Source: CAZGNZ01 sp964527215 (GTDB lineage Bacteria > Fidelibacterota > Marinisomatia > SCGC-AAA003-L08 > JACNLC01). Taken from it: a stretch of 64,000 nucleotides of DNA. The position numbers were made by a program, and so were the translations under genes. Positions 55,180 through 64,000 of this stretch are shown one piece after another (positions within the stretch are counted from its first letter, which is position 1; each line of letters starts with the position of its first letter). The stretch is from NCBI GenBank assembly GCA_964527215.1, contig CAZGNZ010000018.1, positions 1 through 64,000 on the forward strand. Reading direction: 5' to 3'. The notes under the pieces are model-generated. The model was not told the DNA's origin. It saw only the letters and a program-made list of their open reading frames with translations, and did no database searches.

Positions 55180-55184
55180 CAGAA

Positions 55185-57209
55185 TCAGCCGTTTACCAGT
55201 TTTAAAAATTCCTCTTCGCTCAAAACGGTGACGCCCAGATTTTCGGCTTTGGTTTTTTTTGACCCCGCTCCCGGACCTGCCACCAGAAAATCGGTTTTAG
55301 AGCTTATTGATCCGCTGGCTCTGCCGCCTTGCTGCTCCACCAGCTCTCTGGCTTCCAGGCGGCTGAAACGCTCCAGCTTCCCCGTAAACACAAATACCTT
55401 TCCGGCCAGCGAGCGGCTTTCCGGGCTCTCCGGTCGGGTGAAACGGATTCCGGAAGCCAGGCATTCCCGAATAATTTCAACATTGGTCTGATCCCTGAAA
55501 AAATCCACCAGAGATCCGGCCATTATTTCACCGATTTCGTGAATGCCGACCAGTTGTTCCGAATCTGCAGCCATCAGTTCTTCCAGACTGCTGAATTCTC
55601 TTTCCAGCAGTTTTGATGCATGTTCACCCACATTTCTGATTCCAAGACTGTAAATGAACCGGCCCATTGTGGTATTTTTTGATTTTTCAATGGCGGCCAG
55701 CACATTGGCTGCGGATTTTTCACCCATGCGATCAAGACCTGCCAGTAATTCCTGATCCAGTTTGAATATATCTGCAACGGAACGGAGATATCCTTTATCT
55801 ACCAGCTGATCGGCCAGCTTTGTCCCGAATCCGTCAATGTCCAGCGCACCTTTCGAAACAAAGTGCTCGATGCGTCCTTTTATCTGAGCCGGACAACTGA
55901 GATTCTGACATCTGGCTACCGCTTCTCCTTCCGATCGGGAGACTGAATGACGGCAGACCGGACAATGATCCGGCAGAAAATACGGCTGCGTGCCGTCGGG
56001 ACGTTTATCCGGAATAATTTTTACAACCTCGGGGATCACATCTCCCGCTCTCTGGATCAGGGCTGTATCTCCAATGCGAATGTCTTTTCGCTGAATTTCA
56101 TCCTGGTTATGAAGAGTGGCATTGGACACCATCACCCCACCCACCGAGACGGGCGCCAGCCTGGCCACAGGGGTAACGGCACCGGTCCGTCCGACTCTGG
56201 GAGTAATATCGAGAATTTTCGTGGTCACCTGCTGCGCCTTGAATTTGCCTGCGATGGCCCAGCGTGGATTTCTGCTTCGAACCCCCAGACGTTTCTGGAG
56301 TTCAAATTGATTTACCTTGATCACTGCTCCGTCAATCTCATACGGAAGTCCGTCCCGTATTTCGCTCAGATGCGTATAGTATGCCGTCAGAAAATCCGCT
56401 CCGGTTCCGATTTGGAACAGTGGGTTCACCGGCAGTCCCCATTTTGGCAGTGTTTCCAGGAACTGCTGCTGGCTTTCAAATGAGACCCCTTCCAGCATTC
56501 CCGGTGCATAACAGAAAATTCTGAGCGGTCGTTCCGCCGTTACCCGCGGATCAAGCTGTCTCAGACTTCCCGCAGCGGCATTGCGGGGATTGGCAAAGGC
56601 TGCCTCACCCTGATCGAGCCGAATGTTGTTTAACCGACGAAAATCTTCCCGACCGATAAATACTTCACCCCTGATCTCCAGCAAATCAGGAATTGGAATG
56701 TCATCCTTGAGGACCAGCGGAACCGCCCGAATGGTTTTCAGATTGCCGGTGATGTCTTCACCTGTGATGCCGTCTCCCCGGGTGGAACCGCGAACAAGCT
56801 GTCCGTCTTCGTATACCAGCTCAACAGCAAGCCCGTCCAGTTTCGGTTCTCCCGAATATTCCACCGGCGTGCTGACATCAAGACTGCGGACAGTCTGGTC
56901 ATCAAACCGAATAAGTTCATCGAGGTTCATGGCATTGGCAAGCGACAGCATCGGCAGCCGATGGCGGACGGTACCAAAAGCCGTGACAGGCTGGCTTCCT
57001 ACCCTCTGGGTGGGCGAATCGGGGGTGATCAGGTCCGGATGCAGGCGTTCGAGTTCTTCAAGTTCCCTGAGCAGAAGATCATATTCATAATCTGATATGA
57101 CGGGATCATCATGGACATAATAATAGATATTGTGCTGGTTGATCTCTGATCGGAGCTGGCTGATTCTCAGACGGTTTTTCCGGTGCTTCTGATCTTCGGA
57201 AGGAGGCAT
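55185..57209 (-). CDS. ligA: NAD-dependent DNA ligase
   Basis: A complete 674-residue LigA. Residues 10-80 are the Ia domain (YYYVHDDPVISDYEYDLLLRELEELE), the adenylated Lys lies in EPKLDGLAVE (about 121-130), then the OB fold, a four-cysteine zinc finger (CPVC...CQNLSCPAQ, about 413-438), helix-hairpin-helix repeats (LDRMGEKSAANVLAAIE, GIHEIGEIMAGSL) and a C-terminal BRCT domain (from about 595, GKVFVFTGKLERFSR). It joins Okazaki fragments and repair nicks using NAD. It starts six bases after the class V aminotransferase stop and is probably transcribed with it. Confidence 0.96.
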   Translation of the reverse strand: MPPSEDQKHRKNRLRISQLRSEINQHNIYYYVHDDPVISDYEYDLLLRELEELERLHPDLITPDSPTQRVGSQPVTAFGTVRHRLPMLSLANAMNLDELIRFDDQTVRSLDVSTPVEYSGEPKLDGLAVELVYEDGQLVRGSTRGDGITGEDITGNLKTIRAVPLVLKDDIPIPDLLEIRGEVFIGREDFRRLNNIRLDQGEAAFANPRNAAAGSLRQLDPRVTAERPLRIFCYAPGMLEGVSFESQQQFLETLPKWGLPVNPLFQIGTGADFLTAYYTHLSEIRDGLPYEIDGAVIKVNQFELQKRLGVRSRNPRWAIAGKFKAQQVTTKILDITPRVGRTGAVTPVARLAPVSVGGVMVSNATLHNQDEIQRKDIRIGDTALIQRAGDVIPEVVKIIPDKRPDGTQPYFLPDHCPVCRHSVSRSEGEAVARCQNLSCPAQIKGRIEHFVSKGALDIDGFGTKLADQLVDKGYLRSVADIFKLDQELLAGLDRMGEKSAANVLAAIEKSKNTTMGRFIYSLGIRNVGEHASKLLEREFSSLEELMAADSEQLVGIHEIGEIMAGSLVDFFRDQTNVEIIRECLASGIRFTRPESPESRSLAGKVFVFTGKLERFSRLEARELVEQQGGRASGSISSKTDFLVAGPGAGSKKTKAENLGVTVLSEEEFLKLVNG

Positions 57210-57215
57210 ATTCGG

Positions 57216-58715
57216 CTACCGCTGCAGCTGAGTATCCAGACAGCTGCTCAAACTGAAGTGGTCGGTACTGCTGAACTTGAAGTGCTTGTGCTCGTAGTCC
57301 CCATGATCATTGATAAAATACAGAGATTCAAATTCTTCCCGGCGCTCTATGATTTCCTGAAGCGCGGTGATGAAGTGCCGAACATCATCCATTGTATTAT
57401 AAAGCCCGAAGCTGACCCGAACCATTCCCATCCACGGTTCCAGATGCCAGTCCCGCACCTTGCGCTGCTTCACATCGTCAATTTGTTCCTTGTGGGTCAT
57501 CTCCAGCATTTTTTCCACGTAAGGATGGGCACAGAAGCATTCATTCCGGACAGCGATGTTAAAATAATCATTCAGGATACCTGCGACCAGACCGTGATTA
57601 AACCGCTTGATATTAAATGAGATTGTTCCGGCCCGGGGACATGTGCCGGTGTCAGTGTCCCCATAAATCACCACATCTTTCAACCGGAGCATTTCGCTCA
57701 GCGCAGAATTGGTCAGTTCCTTATCTTCTTCCAGAACCACATCCATCCCGATGCGGTCCAGGACATCGATAGCACTGCCGAGAAGCACCGCTCCCACAAT
57801 GTTGGGAGTACCGGCTTCTTCACGATCCGGAAAATGTTCTGTCACAAAATATTCATCAGGGAAAACCCGATCAACCATTCCTCCGCCCACCTCTTCCGGT
57901 TCGATGCCGGCCAGGATTGATTTCCGTGCGATCACCACTCCCGGTGAACCCGGCGCATAGGTTTTGTGACCCGAAATCACGAGTGCATCCACATCTCTCA
58001 TGGGATTATTATGTCCGCTGATCTTAATGGGAACATGGGCGGCCATCTGCGCGGCATCTACCACGAGGAAGGCATTATACTTATGGACCAGTTCCGCGAC
58101 CTGATTGATGGGATTGATAATCCCGGTCACATTGCTGATTCCAGTGACGGAAACATAATTTAGGCGGTCCCTGAATTTCTTCAGATAATGTTCAAGGAGC
58201 TCCAGATCAATACAGCCCATTCGGGACTCGTGGGTATCCACCGGAATATGGATAACGGATCCGCCATGTTTGCGGTGGGGCAGATCATTGGAGTGGTGTT
58301 CCATGATCGAAACCAGAACAACGTCCCGGTCCGGCCGAAGGTGCTTAAAGGAACGAGCCATCCGGTTCATTCCTGCAGTCACGCCGCTACCAGTGAAAAA
58401 ACAGGTGTATTCTTCCGGATCCGCGTGGACAAAATTCAGGATTTTCTGATGTACCCAGTGATAGGTCTCGGTGGCAATTCGAGCTCCGAAATGCATGACT
58501 GAGTGGGTATTGGCATAGTGCTCAAGAAATGCACTGGCGGACCGGAAAGCCGGACCCATCATCAAAGTGGAAGCAGTTGAATCCAGGTAAACCCTGCGGG
58601 TGATTTCACCCGTCGCGATGGGATAGCGGGTTTTCAGACCAAGAAAATCACTTTGGACACGTTTCATTAATTCAACAGAGGAACGATCAAACTGGTTTTG
58701 GATGCAATTATTCAT
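57216..58715 (-). CDS. Class V aminotransferase, cysteine desulfurase/SelCys lyase-like
   Basis: A 499-residue PLP enzyme of fold type I. I start at ATG 58715 (MNNCIQNQFD); a GTG 58820 would add 35 unlikely residues and overlap the upstream gene, though no ribosome binding site supports either. RVYLDSTASTLMMGP is the class V N-terminal motif, FFTGSGVTAGMNRMAR and SIMEHHSNDLPHR form the cofactor region, VVDAAQMAAHVPI holds the PLP aspartate and SGHKTYAPGSPGVVI contains the Schiff-base Lys. ECFCAHPYVEKML carries Cys residues in the active-site loop zone. Desulfurase, lyase or another activity on an amino acid cannot be told apart here. Confidence 0.85.
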   Translation of the reverse strand: MNNCIQNQFDRSSVELMKRVQSDFLGLKTRYPIATGEITRRVYLDSTASTLMMGPAFRSASAFLEHYANTHSVMHFGARIATETYHWVHQKILNFVHADPEEYTCFFTGSGVTAGMNRMARSFKHLRPDRDVVLVSIMEHHSNDLPHRKHGGSVIHIPVDTHESRMGCIDLELLEHYLKKFRDRLNYVSVTGISNVTGIINPINQVAELVHKYNAFLVVDAAQMAAHVPIKISGHNNPMRDVDALVISGHKTYAPGSPGVVIARKSILAGIEPEEVGGGMVDRVFPDEYFVTEHFPDREEAGTPNIVGAVLLGSAIDVLDRIGMDVVLEEDKELTNSALSEMLRLKDVVIYGDTDTGTCPRAGTISFNIKRFNHGLVAGILNDYFNIAVRNECFCAHPYVEKMLEMTHKEQIDDVKQRKVRDWHLEPWMGMVRVSFGLYNTMDDVRHFITALQEIIERREEFESLYFINDHGDYEHKHFKFSSTDHFSLSSCLDTQLQR

Positions 58716-58800
58716 AATGAAAATTAACGGTTTTTTCGAATTTGTTAAAACCAGGGAATTGTTAAAAGATATGGCATGTGCGGTGACGTCAGGGTGAACA

Positions 58801-59655
58801 TCACTTCTCGTTCTCAACACAGGCGGTGATGGTTTCCTCCAGTTTCCGGTCCAGAATTTTTGTCAGATGATAATCAGACCGCCATTTTTCCCAATAACAG
58901 GGGAGCATTCCGATACTGGTTGAGGAGATAAACGCCTCATCCATATTATCCAGGGACTGCAGGGGAATATGTGTCTCCCAGACTGACATTCCAGAATCAT
59001 GAGCCACCTGCATGATTGTATCCCTCATGACTCCCGGAAGCACACCCAGTTTCAGATCCGGTGTCAGGAGGACACCATCCTTGATGAAGAAAATATTTCG
59101 AATAGCGCATTCTGTGATCAGTCCGCGGCGATTCACGAAAACAGGCTCATATGCACCTGCGTCGTTCACGGTTTTCTTGGCCAGAAGATTTCCGATGTAG
59201 TTCATCGACTTGATAGCATGGCGAAATCGAATCAGCGGATAATCGGATTCATTCAAAAACATGACTTCCACGGGATTCTCCGGTTTGGGTGCCACTGAAC
59301 GAACCAGGATATACAGGCCGTTGGGACCTTCATGGAGCCATGGAGCATCGTGGATAAAGCCCCGGGTGATCATCAGCCTGAGAGCACCCTGGGTCAGCTG
59401 ATTTCGAGCAACGGCTTCTTTCAGCAGCGACAGCAGTTCATCATTGGACTGCCGAATGTTCAGCTTCAGTATTTCAGTTCCGCTGCGCAGCCGCTCAAGA
59501 TGTTTTTCGGGCCGGAACAGACCGCCGTTTTGAAACCGAAGTGTTTCAAAAAGACCGTCGCCGTACAGGAAGCCTGCATCCGTGAACGGCACCGAAGCTT
59601 CATTCAGGCTTTGCCAGCTGCCGTTTACATATACCGTTGTGTTTTCCATATTCAT
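58801..59655 (-). CDS. Class IV aminotransferase (PabC/D-amino acid transaminase-like)
   Basis: A 284-residue PLP enzyme of fold type IV. VPFTDAGFLYGDGLFETLR is the N-terminal signature, RLMITRG the phosphate-side segment, and the Lys that binds PLP is in AIKSMNYIGNLLAKK (about 147). ECAIRNIFFIKDGVLLTPDLKLGVLPGVMRD is the C-terminal class IV motif. Members make p-aminobenzoate (aminodeoxychorismate lyase), D-amino acids or branched-chain amino acids; the length and GVLPGVMR fit any of these. It lies five bases after the unknown gene upstream and before the class V enzyme. Confidence 0.87.
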   Translation of the reverse strand: MNMENTTVYVNGSWQSLNEASVPFTDAGFLYGDGLFETLRFQNGGLFRPEKHLERLRSGTEILKLNIRQSNDELLSLLKEAVARNQLTQGALRLMITRGFIHDAPWLHEGPNGLYILVRSVAPKPENPVEVMFLNESDYPLIRFRHAIKSMNYIGNLLAKKTVNDAGAYEPVFVNRRGLITECAIRNIFFIKDGVLLTPDLKLGVLPGVMRDTIMQVAHDSGMSVWETHIPLQSLDNMDEAFISSTSIGMLPCYWEKWRSDYHLTKILDRKLEETITACVENEK

Positions 59656-59660
59656 TTTTA

Positions 59661-60611
59661 TTATCCGATCAGTTCATTTTCCAGTTTTGCCAGCGGTGAT
59701 TTTACCTGATAACCAAAGGTGGTATAATTCAGGGTGCGCGGCGCGGGGATGGCATATGAAAATACCTTCCTGGATTTCAGCCACTCTTCCAGTCCCGTTT
59801 TGCGGACTTCGGAAAGGGGAATGCGTTTGCGCTGCCCGTCAACTCGCCGCATGATTTCAGGCAGTTTGGGCGGAGTCCAGCTCAAATGCCTGGCAAACAG
59901 GTGCAGCAAGTTCAAGATCACATCTTCATCCCAGTCCGGATTGCACTGATACTGAATGCTGCGCAGCTTGCGGTGCATGGAGATAAGTTTGCCGCGGCCG
60001 GAGACCGCGCCAAGCGACTTCAATTCCGGATAAAGCAGTTCATCCACTCTTTTTTCAAACAGGGAGGTTGCCGCCTTTTTAAACAGTGCCGTCCAGTTAT
60101 AGTCCGTCATCATAGTGCACCAGTTTTTCACATTTTCCGGGTAATGCTGAATTTTCAGCCAGGCGGCGTCCGCCTGAAGCAGCAGCAAACGACCCATGAG
60201 TGTATGTGGGATGGGGTAATCGTACAGCCAGAGCAGATAGATCAACGTTGAAAACGGGTATTTCCTGCTGAAGGATCCGGCATTTACCCCAGCCAGAATA
60301 TTGGGATTGCAGGAGCTGTCAAAACCCGGAGGGACTTCATTCCTGAGAGAAATGATATGACCGCCAACTGCCCGTCCCTGTCTGGGCAGTATGTTTAAAT
60401 CCACCCAAATCAGATTCCTGCGGTCACTGATGGCTTGATGATCAATCCAGATACTGGACAAATCATAGTATCCGCATAATTCCCAGTTTAGATGATGGTG
60501 CAGCAGGGCTGCGCAGATAATCCCGTCATAATCGGCAGAAATGATAAACCGGTGGTTTTTTTCAGCCAGCCAGGGAAACCGCGAAATGATATGATTACGC
60601 TCAAAAATCAC
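59661..60611 (-). CDS. Unknown cytoplasmic protein with DYDG motif (DHH-like?)
   Basis: A 316-residue soluble protein that I do not recognise as a whole. Its N-terminus RFIISADYDGIICAALLHHHLNWELCGYYD, followed by NLIWVDLN about 40 residues later, resembles the first two motifs of DHH-type phosphoesterases (DxDG and an acidic strand), but no DHH triplet is visible. The C-terminal half is basic and helical. It is the first gene in the minus-strand run leading to the two aminotransferases and ligA, which hints at a nucleotide or repair role; this is inference. Confidence 0.7.
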   Translation of the reverse strand: MIFERNHIISRFPWLAEKNHRFIISADYDGIICAALLHHHLNWELCGYYDLSSIWIDHQAISDRRNLIWVDLNILPRQGRAVGGHIISLRNEVPPGFDSSCNPNILAGVNAGSFSRKYPFSTLIYLLWLYDYPIPHTLMGRLLLLQADAAWLKIQHYPENVKNWCTMMTDYNWTALFKKAATSLFEKRVDELLYPELKSLGAVSGRGKLISMHRKLRSIQYQCNPDWDEDVILNLLHLFARHLSWTPPKLPEIMRRVDGQRKRIPLSEVRKTGLEEWLKSRKVFSYAIPAPRTLNYTTFGYQVKSPLAKLENELIG

Positions 60612-60765
60612 AACCTAAAAATAGGCTGACGGCATTCATGAAATATTGATAATTTTTTCTGGTGAAAAATCCTAAGTTATCAGTGGCTAATATAGTTAGT
60701 AATATTCGATTTAATCCACCAGCGGGCAGCCCCGCCGGGATTCCAACCAAATCAGGGAGAGCATT

Positions 60766-61833
60766 ATGAAATATCTGATTCACACAGCCGTTTTGGCAGC
60801 ATTCCTGCTGCCCCTGCAGGCAGCTGATCTTGAGGAAACAATCAGTATAATGGCCGGAAACAATGCGGAAGTCTATCTGGCTCCCCTTGCCACAGCATTC
60901 GGCACCAATGTGAATTCCGGTTTGTTCAGTTCAGCCAAACCCCACAAAATCCTGGGATTTGATGTGACCATGAACGTTGCATTTTCACAAATACCGGATG
61001 ATGACACGCATTATCAGTTTGTCATCAGCAGTGAAGATATTCAGTTTACGGAAAGTTTTACCGGTGAGGATATCACGGTTTCCCTCAATCCCAATGAGCT
61101 GTATGAAGACAACCGCACGGCTGCGACGATTTTCGGTCCGGATCGTTCCTACACTATTGCCGTGGACCATGATGAAGCAGTGGATGACATCGCAATGCAG
61201 ATTGCAGGGGAACTGCCCAATACAACCGCGGAACAGGTCAAGACACTGTACGGGAATGAAATCAATGCATTCATTCAAACCGCGCTGCCGCCGATCAGCA
61301 CACCCAAGGGGTTTGATATTGATCTGATGCCGATGATTATCCCGCAGGTGGCGTTGGGTTTGCCGTACGACGTGGAAGTCATGCTGCGGGGCGCACCTCC
61401 GCTGAAAGCAGGCGATCTCGGGGAATTTTCATATTTTGGATACGGTGCCAAAATTGGACTGAATCAGTTTCTGCCCCTCGAAAATCCGCTTTATCCCAGA
61501 CTGTCCCTAGGATATTACGGGATGCATCTCAATCTGGACGATATCGTCGAATCGCACAATCACATCATATCACTGCAGGCGAGCAAAAGTTTTCCGTTCC
61601 TTACCGTGTATGGCGGCTACGGGCTGGAAAGCTCGGAAGTGGATGTGGAATATGATTACTATACCAATGAGCTTACACCGCCCACCAAAATCGAATTCTC
61701 ACTGGACGGCAGTAATGAATCGAGAGTTCTGCTTGGCGCAAGAATCAAGGTTTTCCTGTTCAGCGTAAATTTGGATTACAACATGGGTGAATACGAATCA
61801 TACAATATGGGAATCAGTATCGCCCTCAGGTAG
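60766..61833 (+). CDS. DUF6588 exported protein, probable outer-membrane beta-barrel
   Basis: A 355-residue exported protein with a 19-residue signal peptide ending LQA. EVYLAPLATAFGTNVNSGLFSSAKPHKILGFDVTM is the signature start of DUF6588. The second half alternates hydrophobic and polar residues in strand-length stretches with aromatic ends and finishes SYNMGISIALR, consistent with a small outer-membrane barrel. AGGGAG precedes the ATG. It is followed by a strong terminator on the plus strand, so it is transcribed alone. Function unknown. Confidence 0.82.
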   Translation: MKYLIHTAVLAAFLLPLQAADLEETISIMAGNNAEVYLAPLATAFGTNVNSGLFSSAKPHKILGFDVTMNVAFSQIPDDDTHYQFVISSEDIQFTESFTGEDITVSLNPNELYEDNRTAATIFGPDRSYTIAVDHDEAVDDIAMQIAGELPNTTAEQVKTLYGNEINAFIQTALPPISTPKGFDIDLMPMIIPQVALGLPYDVEVMLRGAPPLKAGDLGEFSYFGYGAKIGLNQFLPLENPLYPRLSLGYYGMHLNLDDIVESHNHIISLQASKSFPFLTVYGGYGLESSEVDVEYDYYTNELTPPTKIEFSLDGSNESRVLLGARIKVFLFSVNLDYNMGEYESYNMGISIALR

Positions 61834-61919
61834 AATTCCCGACGGTTTTCAGATATCAGATTGCAAAAGAATCTCCCATTCGGCTCACGTCAAAGCTGAA
61901 TTTAATGTGCTGACCAGTA

Positions 61920-62010
61920 ATGAATTTGGCCGCCCGTCAGCTGACGGATTTGGGATTCTGTAATCGATCGGGGCATTAACTGTTTCGCCGCCACGCCAAA
62001 TGGCGGATTC
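61920..62010 (+). repeat. Palindromic repeat R1, decayed copy
   Basis: It begins ATGAATTTGGCCGCCCGTCAGCTGACGGA, keeps the central palindrome, has a diverged middle, and ends TTTCGCCGCCACGCCAAATGGCGGA. The third hairpin is missing. It lies between the DUF6588 stop and the terminator at 62016. Confidence 0.75.
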
Positions 62011-62015
62011 AATGA

Positions 62016-62059
62016 GACTTCCAGCCAGAGGTACGGACAGCTGGAAGTCTTTATTTTTT
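62016..62059 (+). terminator. Rho-independent terminator
   Basis: A perfect ten-pair stem GACTTCCAGC/GCTGGAAGTC with a 14-base loop is followed on the plus strand by TTTATTTTTT. It ends transcription from the DUF6588 gene before the converging ssb gene. Confidence 0.85.
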
Positions 62060-62071
62060 CATTCCATCAAA

Positions 62072-62473
62072 TCAGAAAGGCAGGTTTTCTTCATCGCTTT
62101 CCCCCTTTTCATCTGACGATTTGGCGGCAGTTTCATCACTGCGCCATTCCAGCGGTGTCAGGCTGGAGCAGATAACTTCTGTCGTCCGGCGGTTGTTGTC
62201 ATCCTTATCCTTCCAGGTACGGGTTCTCAGTGTCCCCTCCAGACAAACAAGCTGCCCTTTCTGAATGTACTGAGTCACAAAATCAGCCGTTTTATTCCAG
62301 GCCACAATATTGTGCCACTCAGTCCGTTCTTTCCGGTCTTCACCGTCTCCCCAGACTTCATTGGTGGCAACCGAAAAACTGGCGGTTGAAGCCCCCGACG
62401 GTGTATAGCGCCCTTCGGGTTTATTTCCGATCCTGCCAACCAGAATAACTCGGTTCAAACTTGCTTTTTCCAT
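62072..62473 (-). CDS. ssb: Single-stranded DNA-binding protein
   Basis: A 133-residue SSB. The OB fold spans about 1-105 with LNRVILVGRIGNKPEGRYTPSG, FSVATNEVW and TEWHNIVAWNKTADFVTQYIQKGQLVCLEGTLRTRTW in order. The short tail is acidic and ends ENLPF, the partner-binding tip seen as DDIPF in other species. AGGAG is seven bases before the ATG. It covers single-stranded DNA in replication and repair. Confidence 0.95.
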   Translation of the reverse strand: MEKASLNRVILVGRIGNKPEGRYTPSGASTASFSVATNEVWGDGEDRKERTEWHNIVAWNKTADFVTQYIQKGQLVCLEGTLRTRTWKDKDDNNRRTTEVICSSLTPLEWRSDETAAKSSDEKGESDEENLPF

Positions 62474-62847
62474 TTCAAAACTCCTGTATTAAATATTGAT
62501 GTTGACGCAGAAAAACGTGCCGATCACACAATTCCGACAGGTGTTACGCTGGAAACAACCCCATTGTGTGGCTGACGTGACTTGACCGCGTTCGCGGATC
62601 GGGTTTAATCAGCTGTACCCATATATCTGAACTGCCGTACTGAAAAGCGTCAGGAACTTCATTCAGACAGGGAACCGGATCAGATATCCAGCAGAATTAT
62701 CCGGATCTGAGGTCTGAGGTTTGATTTACGGGGATGTTTTCCACGGTATTCAGACAGGATAAAGTGCAATTGGAATTCCAATCCGTTCAACTTTAAAAAC
62801 TGCATCTATAAATACTATGCAATTTTGCGGACTGTTCGGACAGAATT
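62474..62847. other. Gene-free intergenic region
   Basis: A 374-base stretch between the ssb start and the sensor-kinase stop. It holds the ssb leader; I see no other gene, repeat or clear terminator in it. Confidence 0.5.
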
Positions 62848-64000
62848 TTATAAATCGGCGGGAAATGCAAGTGTGAATGTGGAACCTTTTCCCAGTTTTC
62901 TTTCGACGAGAAGCTTGCCTCTGTGGGCCTTGATAATTTTATTGGTGATGGACAGTCCCAATCCGAAACCGCTTTTTTTCCGGTTATCAGGGTTCTGTCC
63001 GCGGTAAAACGGTTTGGTCAGTTCATTCAGCTCTTCGGGATTAATTCCTTTCCCAAAATCACGGACCACGATTAGAATGGTATTCTTGAAATACCGTGCT
63101 GAAATTTCAACGGATTTGCCGGAAATCCCGTATTTAAGTGCATTATCGATAAGATTTCTCAGGGCAACACGCATTTTGGTTTTGTCAAAGCGAATGGACA
63201 TCATAGGAACCCCTTCCTTGACGACAATTTTTTCTTCGGCTGCGGGATACATCGCGACAATCTGATCGATAAACGCACCAATACTGTGGGATTCCAGATC
63301 CAGGTTGGTGTACGGCATGGAAAGTTTGTCTGAAAACAGGAGATTGGATATGATGCTTTCCAGGAAATGTATTTCTTGGTTCAGTTTATCGTTGTTTTTG
63401 TGGGGCGGCATCATTTCCACAATCAGCCGCATTCGGGTCAGGGGAGTTCGCAGTTCGTGGCTGACATCTGCCAGCAGAGCTTGTTTGTGCTGCAGAAGCA
63501 ATCGGATATCATTGATCAGCTGGTTGATGGTTCGGGCCAGGCTGGCCAGTTCATCATCTCCTTTCACCGGAATCTGACTTCTCAAATCCCCTTTTTCCAG
63601 GGTGGAGATGCGTCGCTTCATCTGCTGAATGGGCATCAGATACTGACGAATTACTGAGAAAAGAATCACCATGAATACCAGGGTCAGGATGGAGGCAGGG
63701 AAAAACCGCAGTACCAGGTCTGACGGTGTGGTCCATTCGATTGCAAGATAGAAATCGTAGTTTTCATTGCTTACAACTGCGGCCATTAAATCACCCAAAT
63801 CGCCAAAAGCCACATACAGCGGAATTTGAATACCGTGGATATCCCCAAGGTATTCACTGTCTGAGTAACTGATAAATCCTTCATTGGTAAAATCGGCGGG
63901 ATATGCCCATACTTTTTCCCCTTCGATATAAATACCGCCCATCATTTGAAGGTTTTTCAAATCCCTGAGCATCATGAGGGTATCCGGCGGAACCCCCCAG
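62848..64000 (-). CDS. Sensor histidine kinase, 5' end outside window
   Basis: The C-terminal 383 residues of a membrane sensor kinase; the frame is still open at the last base of the window. An outer sensor part is followed by one membrane helix (FFPASILTLVFMVILFSVI), a HAMP domain (LMPIQQMKRRISTLEKGDL...DELASLARTINQLI), the phosphoacceptor His in ADVSHELRTPL, and the ATPase with N-box NLIDNALKYG, G1 VRDFGKGI and G2 GFGLGLSI. It probably resembles CpxA/BaeS-type envelope sensors. Its response regulator is expected beyond the window. Confidence 0.93.
   Translation of the reverse strand, partial: WGVPPDTLMMLRDLKNLQMMGGIYIEGEKVWAYPADFTNEGFISYSDSEYLGDIHGIQIPLYVAFGDLGDLMAAVVSNENYDFYLAIEWTTPSDLVLRFFPASILTLVFMVILFSVIRQYLMPIQQMKRRISTLEKGDLRSQIPVKGDDELASLARTINQLINDIRLLLQHKQALLADVSHELRTPLTRMRLIVEMMPPHKNNDKLNQEIHFLESIISNLLFSDKLSMPYTNLDLESHSIGAFIDQIVAMYPAAEEKIVVKEGVPMMSIRFDKTKMRVALRNLIDNALKYGISGKSVEISARYFKNTILIVVRDFGKGINPEELNELTKPFYRGQNPDNRKKSGFGLGLSITNKIIKAHRGKLLVERKLGKGSTFTLAFPADL

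Noticed and set aside
58716..58820. Extended GTG start for the class V aminotransferase
   Set aside because: The 35 added residues do not look like the family, and the start would overlap the upstream aminotransferase gene.
1..64000. Intact tRNA, rRNA or CRISPR arrays
   Set aside because: No cloverleaf with a T-loop outside coding DNA, no conserved rRNA stretch, and no regularly spaced direct repeats were seen.

Overview
The window reads as a single bacterial chromosome segment of moderate GC, most probably from the Fibrobacteres-Chlorobi-Bacteroidetes side of the tree (Marinimicrobia/KSB1-like lineages fit best). This is inferred from dockerin-like DxNxDG repeats at the ends of secreted proteins, a C-terminal type IX-secretion/FlgD-like sorting module with the typical NPFNPET motif, a DUF6588 protein, SiaB/SiaC-type switch proteins and short palindromic repeats. 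No rRNA gene, intact tRNA gene, CRISPR array, prophage or transposase gene was seen.

Layout. (1) 0.8-9.6 kb: envelope or extracellular glycan cluster with two tandem GT39-like membrane proteins flanking an NAD-dependent epimerase, an unknown polytopic protein, a DPM1-type GT2 with its DUF2304 partner, a PEP-CTERM-type polysaccharide deacetylase and a convergent FemAB-type acyltransferase. (2) 9.9-17.1 kb, minus strand: DUF4380 protein, GH9 endoglucanase, GH94 cellobiose-type phosphorylase and a sodium:solute symporter. (3) 17.7-19.5 kb: SiaD-SiaB-SiaC-like c-di-GMP module. (4) 20-36.7 kb, plus strand: secreted beta-helix/dockerin protein, second GH94 phosphorylase, GH130 phosphorylase, parvulin isomerase, CBM9-like lipoprotein, second symporter, S9-like secreted hydrolase, ROK regulator, GH109-like oxidoreductase and a lipoprotein. 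Parts 2 and 4 together look like a beta-glycan utilisation locus: polymer cut outside the cell, oligosaccharides imported with sodium, then phosphorolysed inside. (5) 36.7-48.9 kb: housekeeping genes (dgt, two EamA exporters, HAD phosphatase, SDR, Ada-like repair/regulator, cysQ-like, thyA-folA, GNAT) plus two unknown secreted proteins, one apparently split by a frameshift. (6) 48.9-53.1 kb: a 1380-residue modular surface protein. (7) 53.4-64 kb: MDR reductase, lone receiver, a minus-strand run (unknown DYDG protein, class IV and class V aminotransferases, ligA), DUF6588 protein, ssb and a sensor kinase that runs off the window.

The most unusual DNA is non-coding. A palindrome-rich repeat of about 170 bp occurs in three nearly identical copies (9746, 21086, 21693) and two decayed ones (30271 minus, 61920). 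One decayed copy sits inside a member of a second, older repeat family (copies at 412, 30201 minus and 54531), which is direct evidence of past mobility. The repeat has inserted flush against a stop codon and immediately before the start of a phosphorylase gene, where it creates a misleadingly long reading frame.

All family names come from reading the translated sequence by eye; no search was run. Substrate specificities of the transport and carbohydrate enzymes are inferences.
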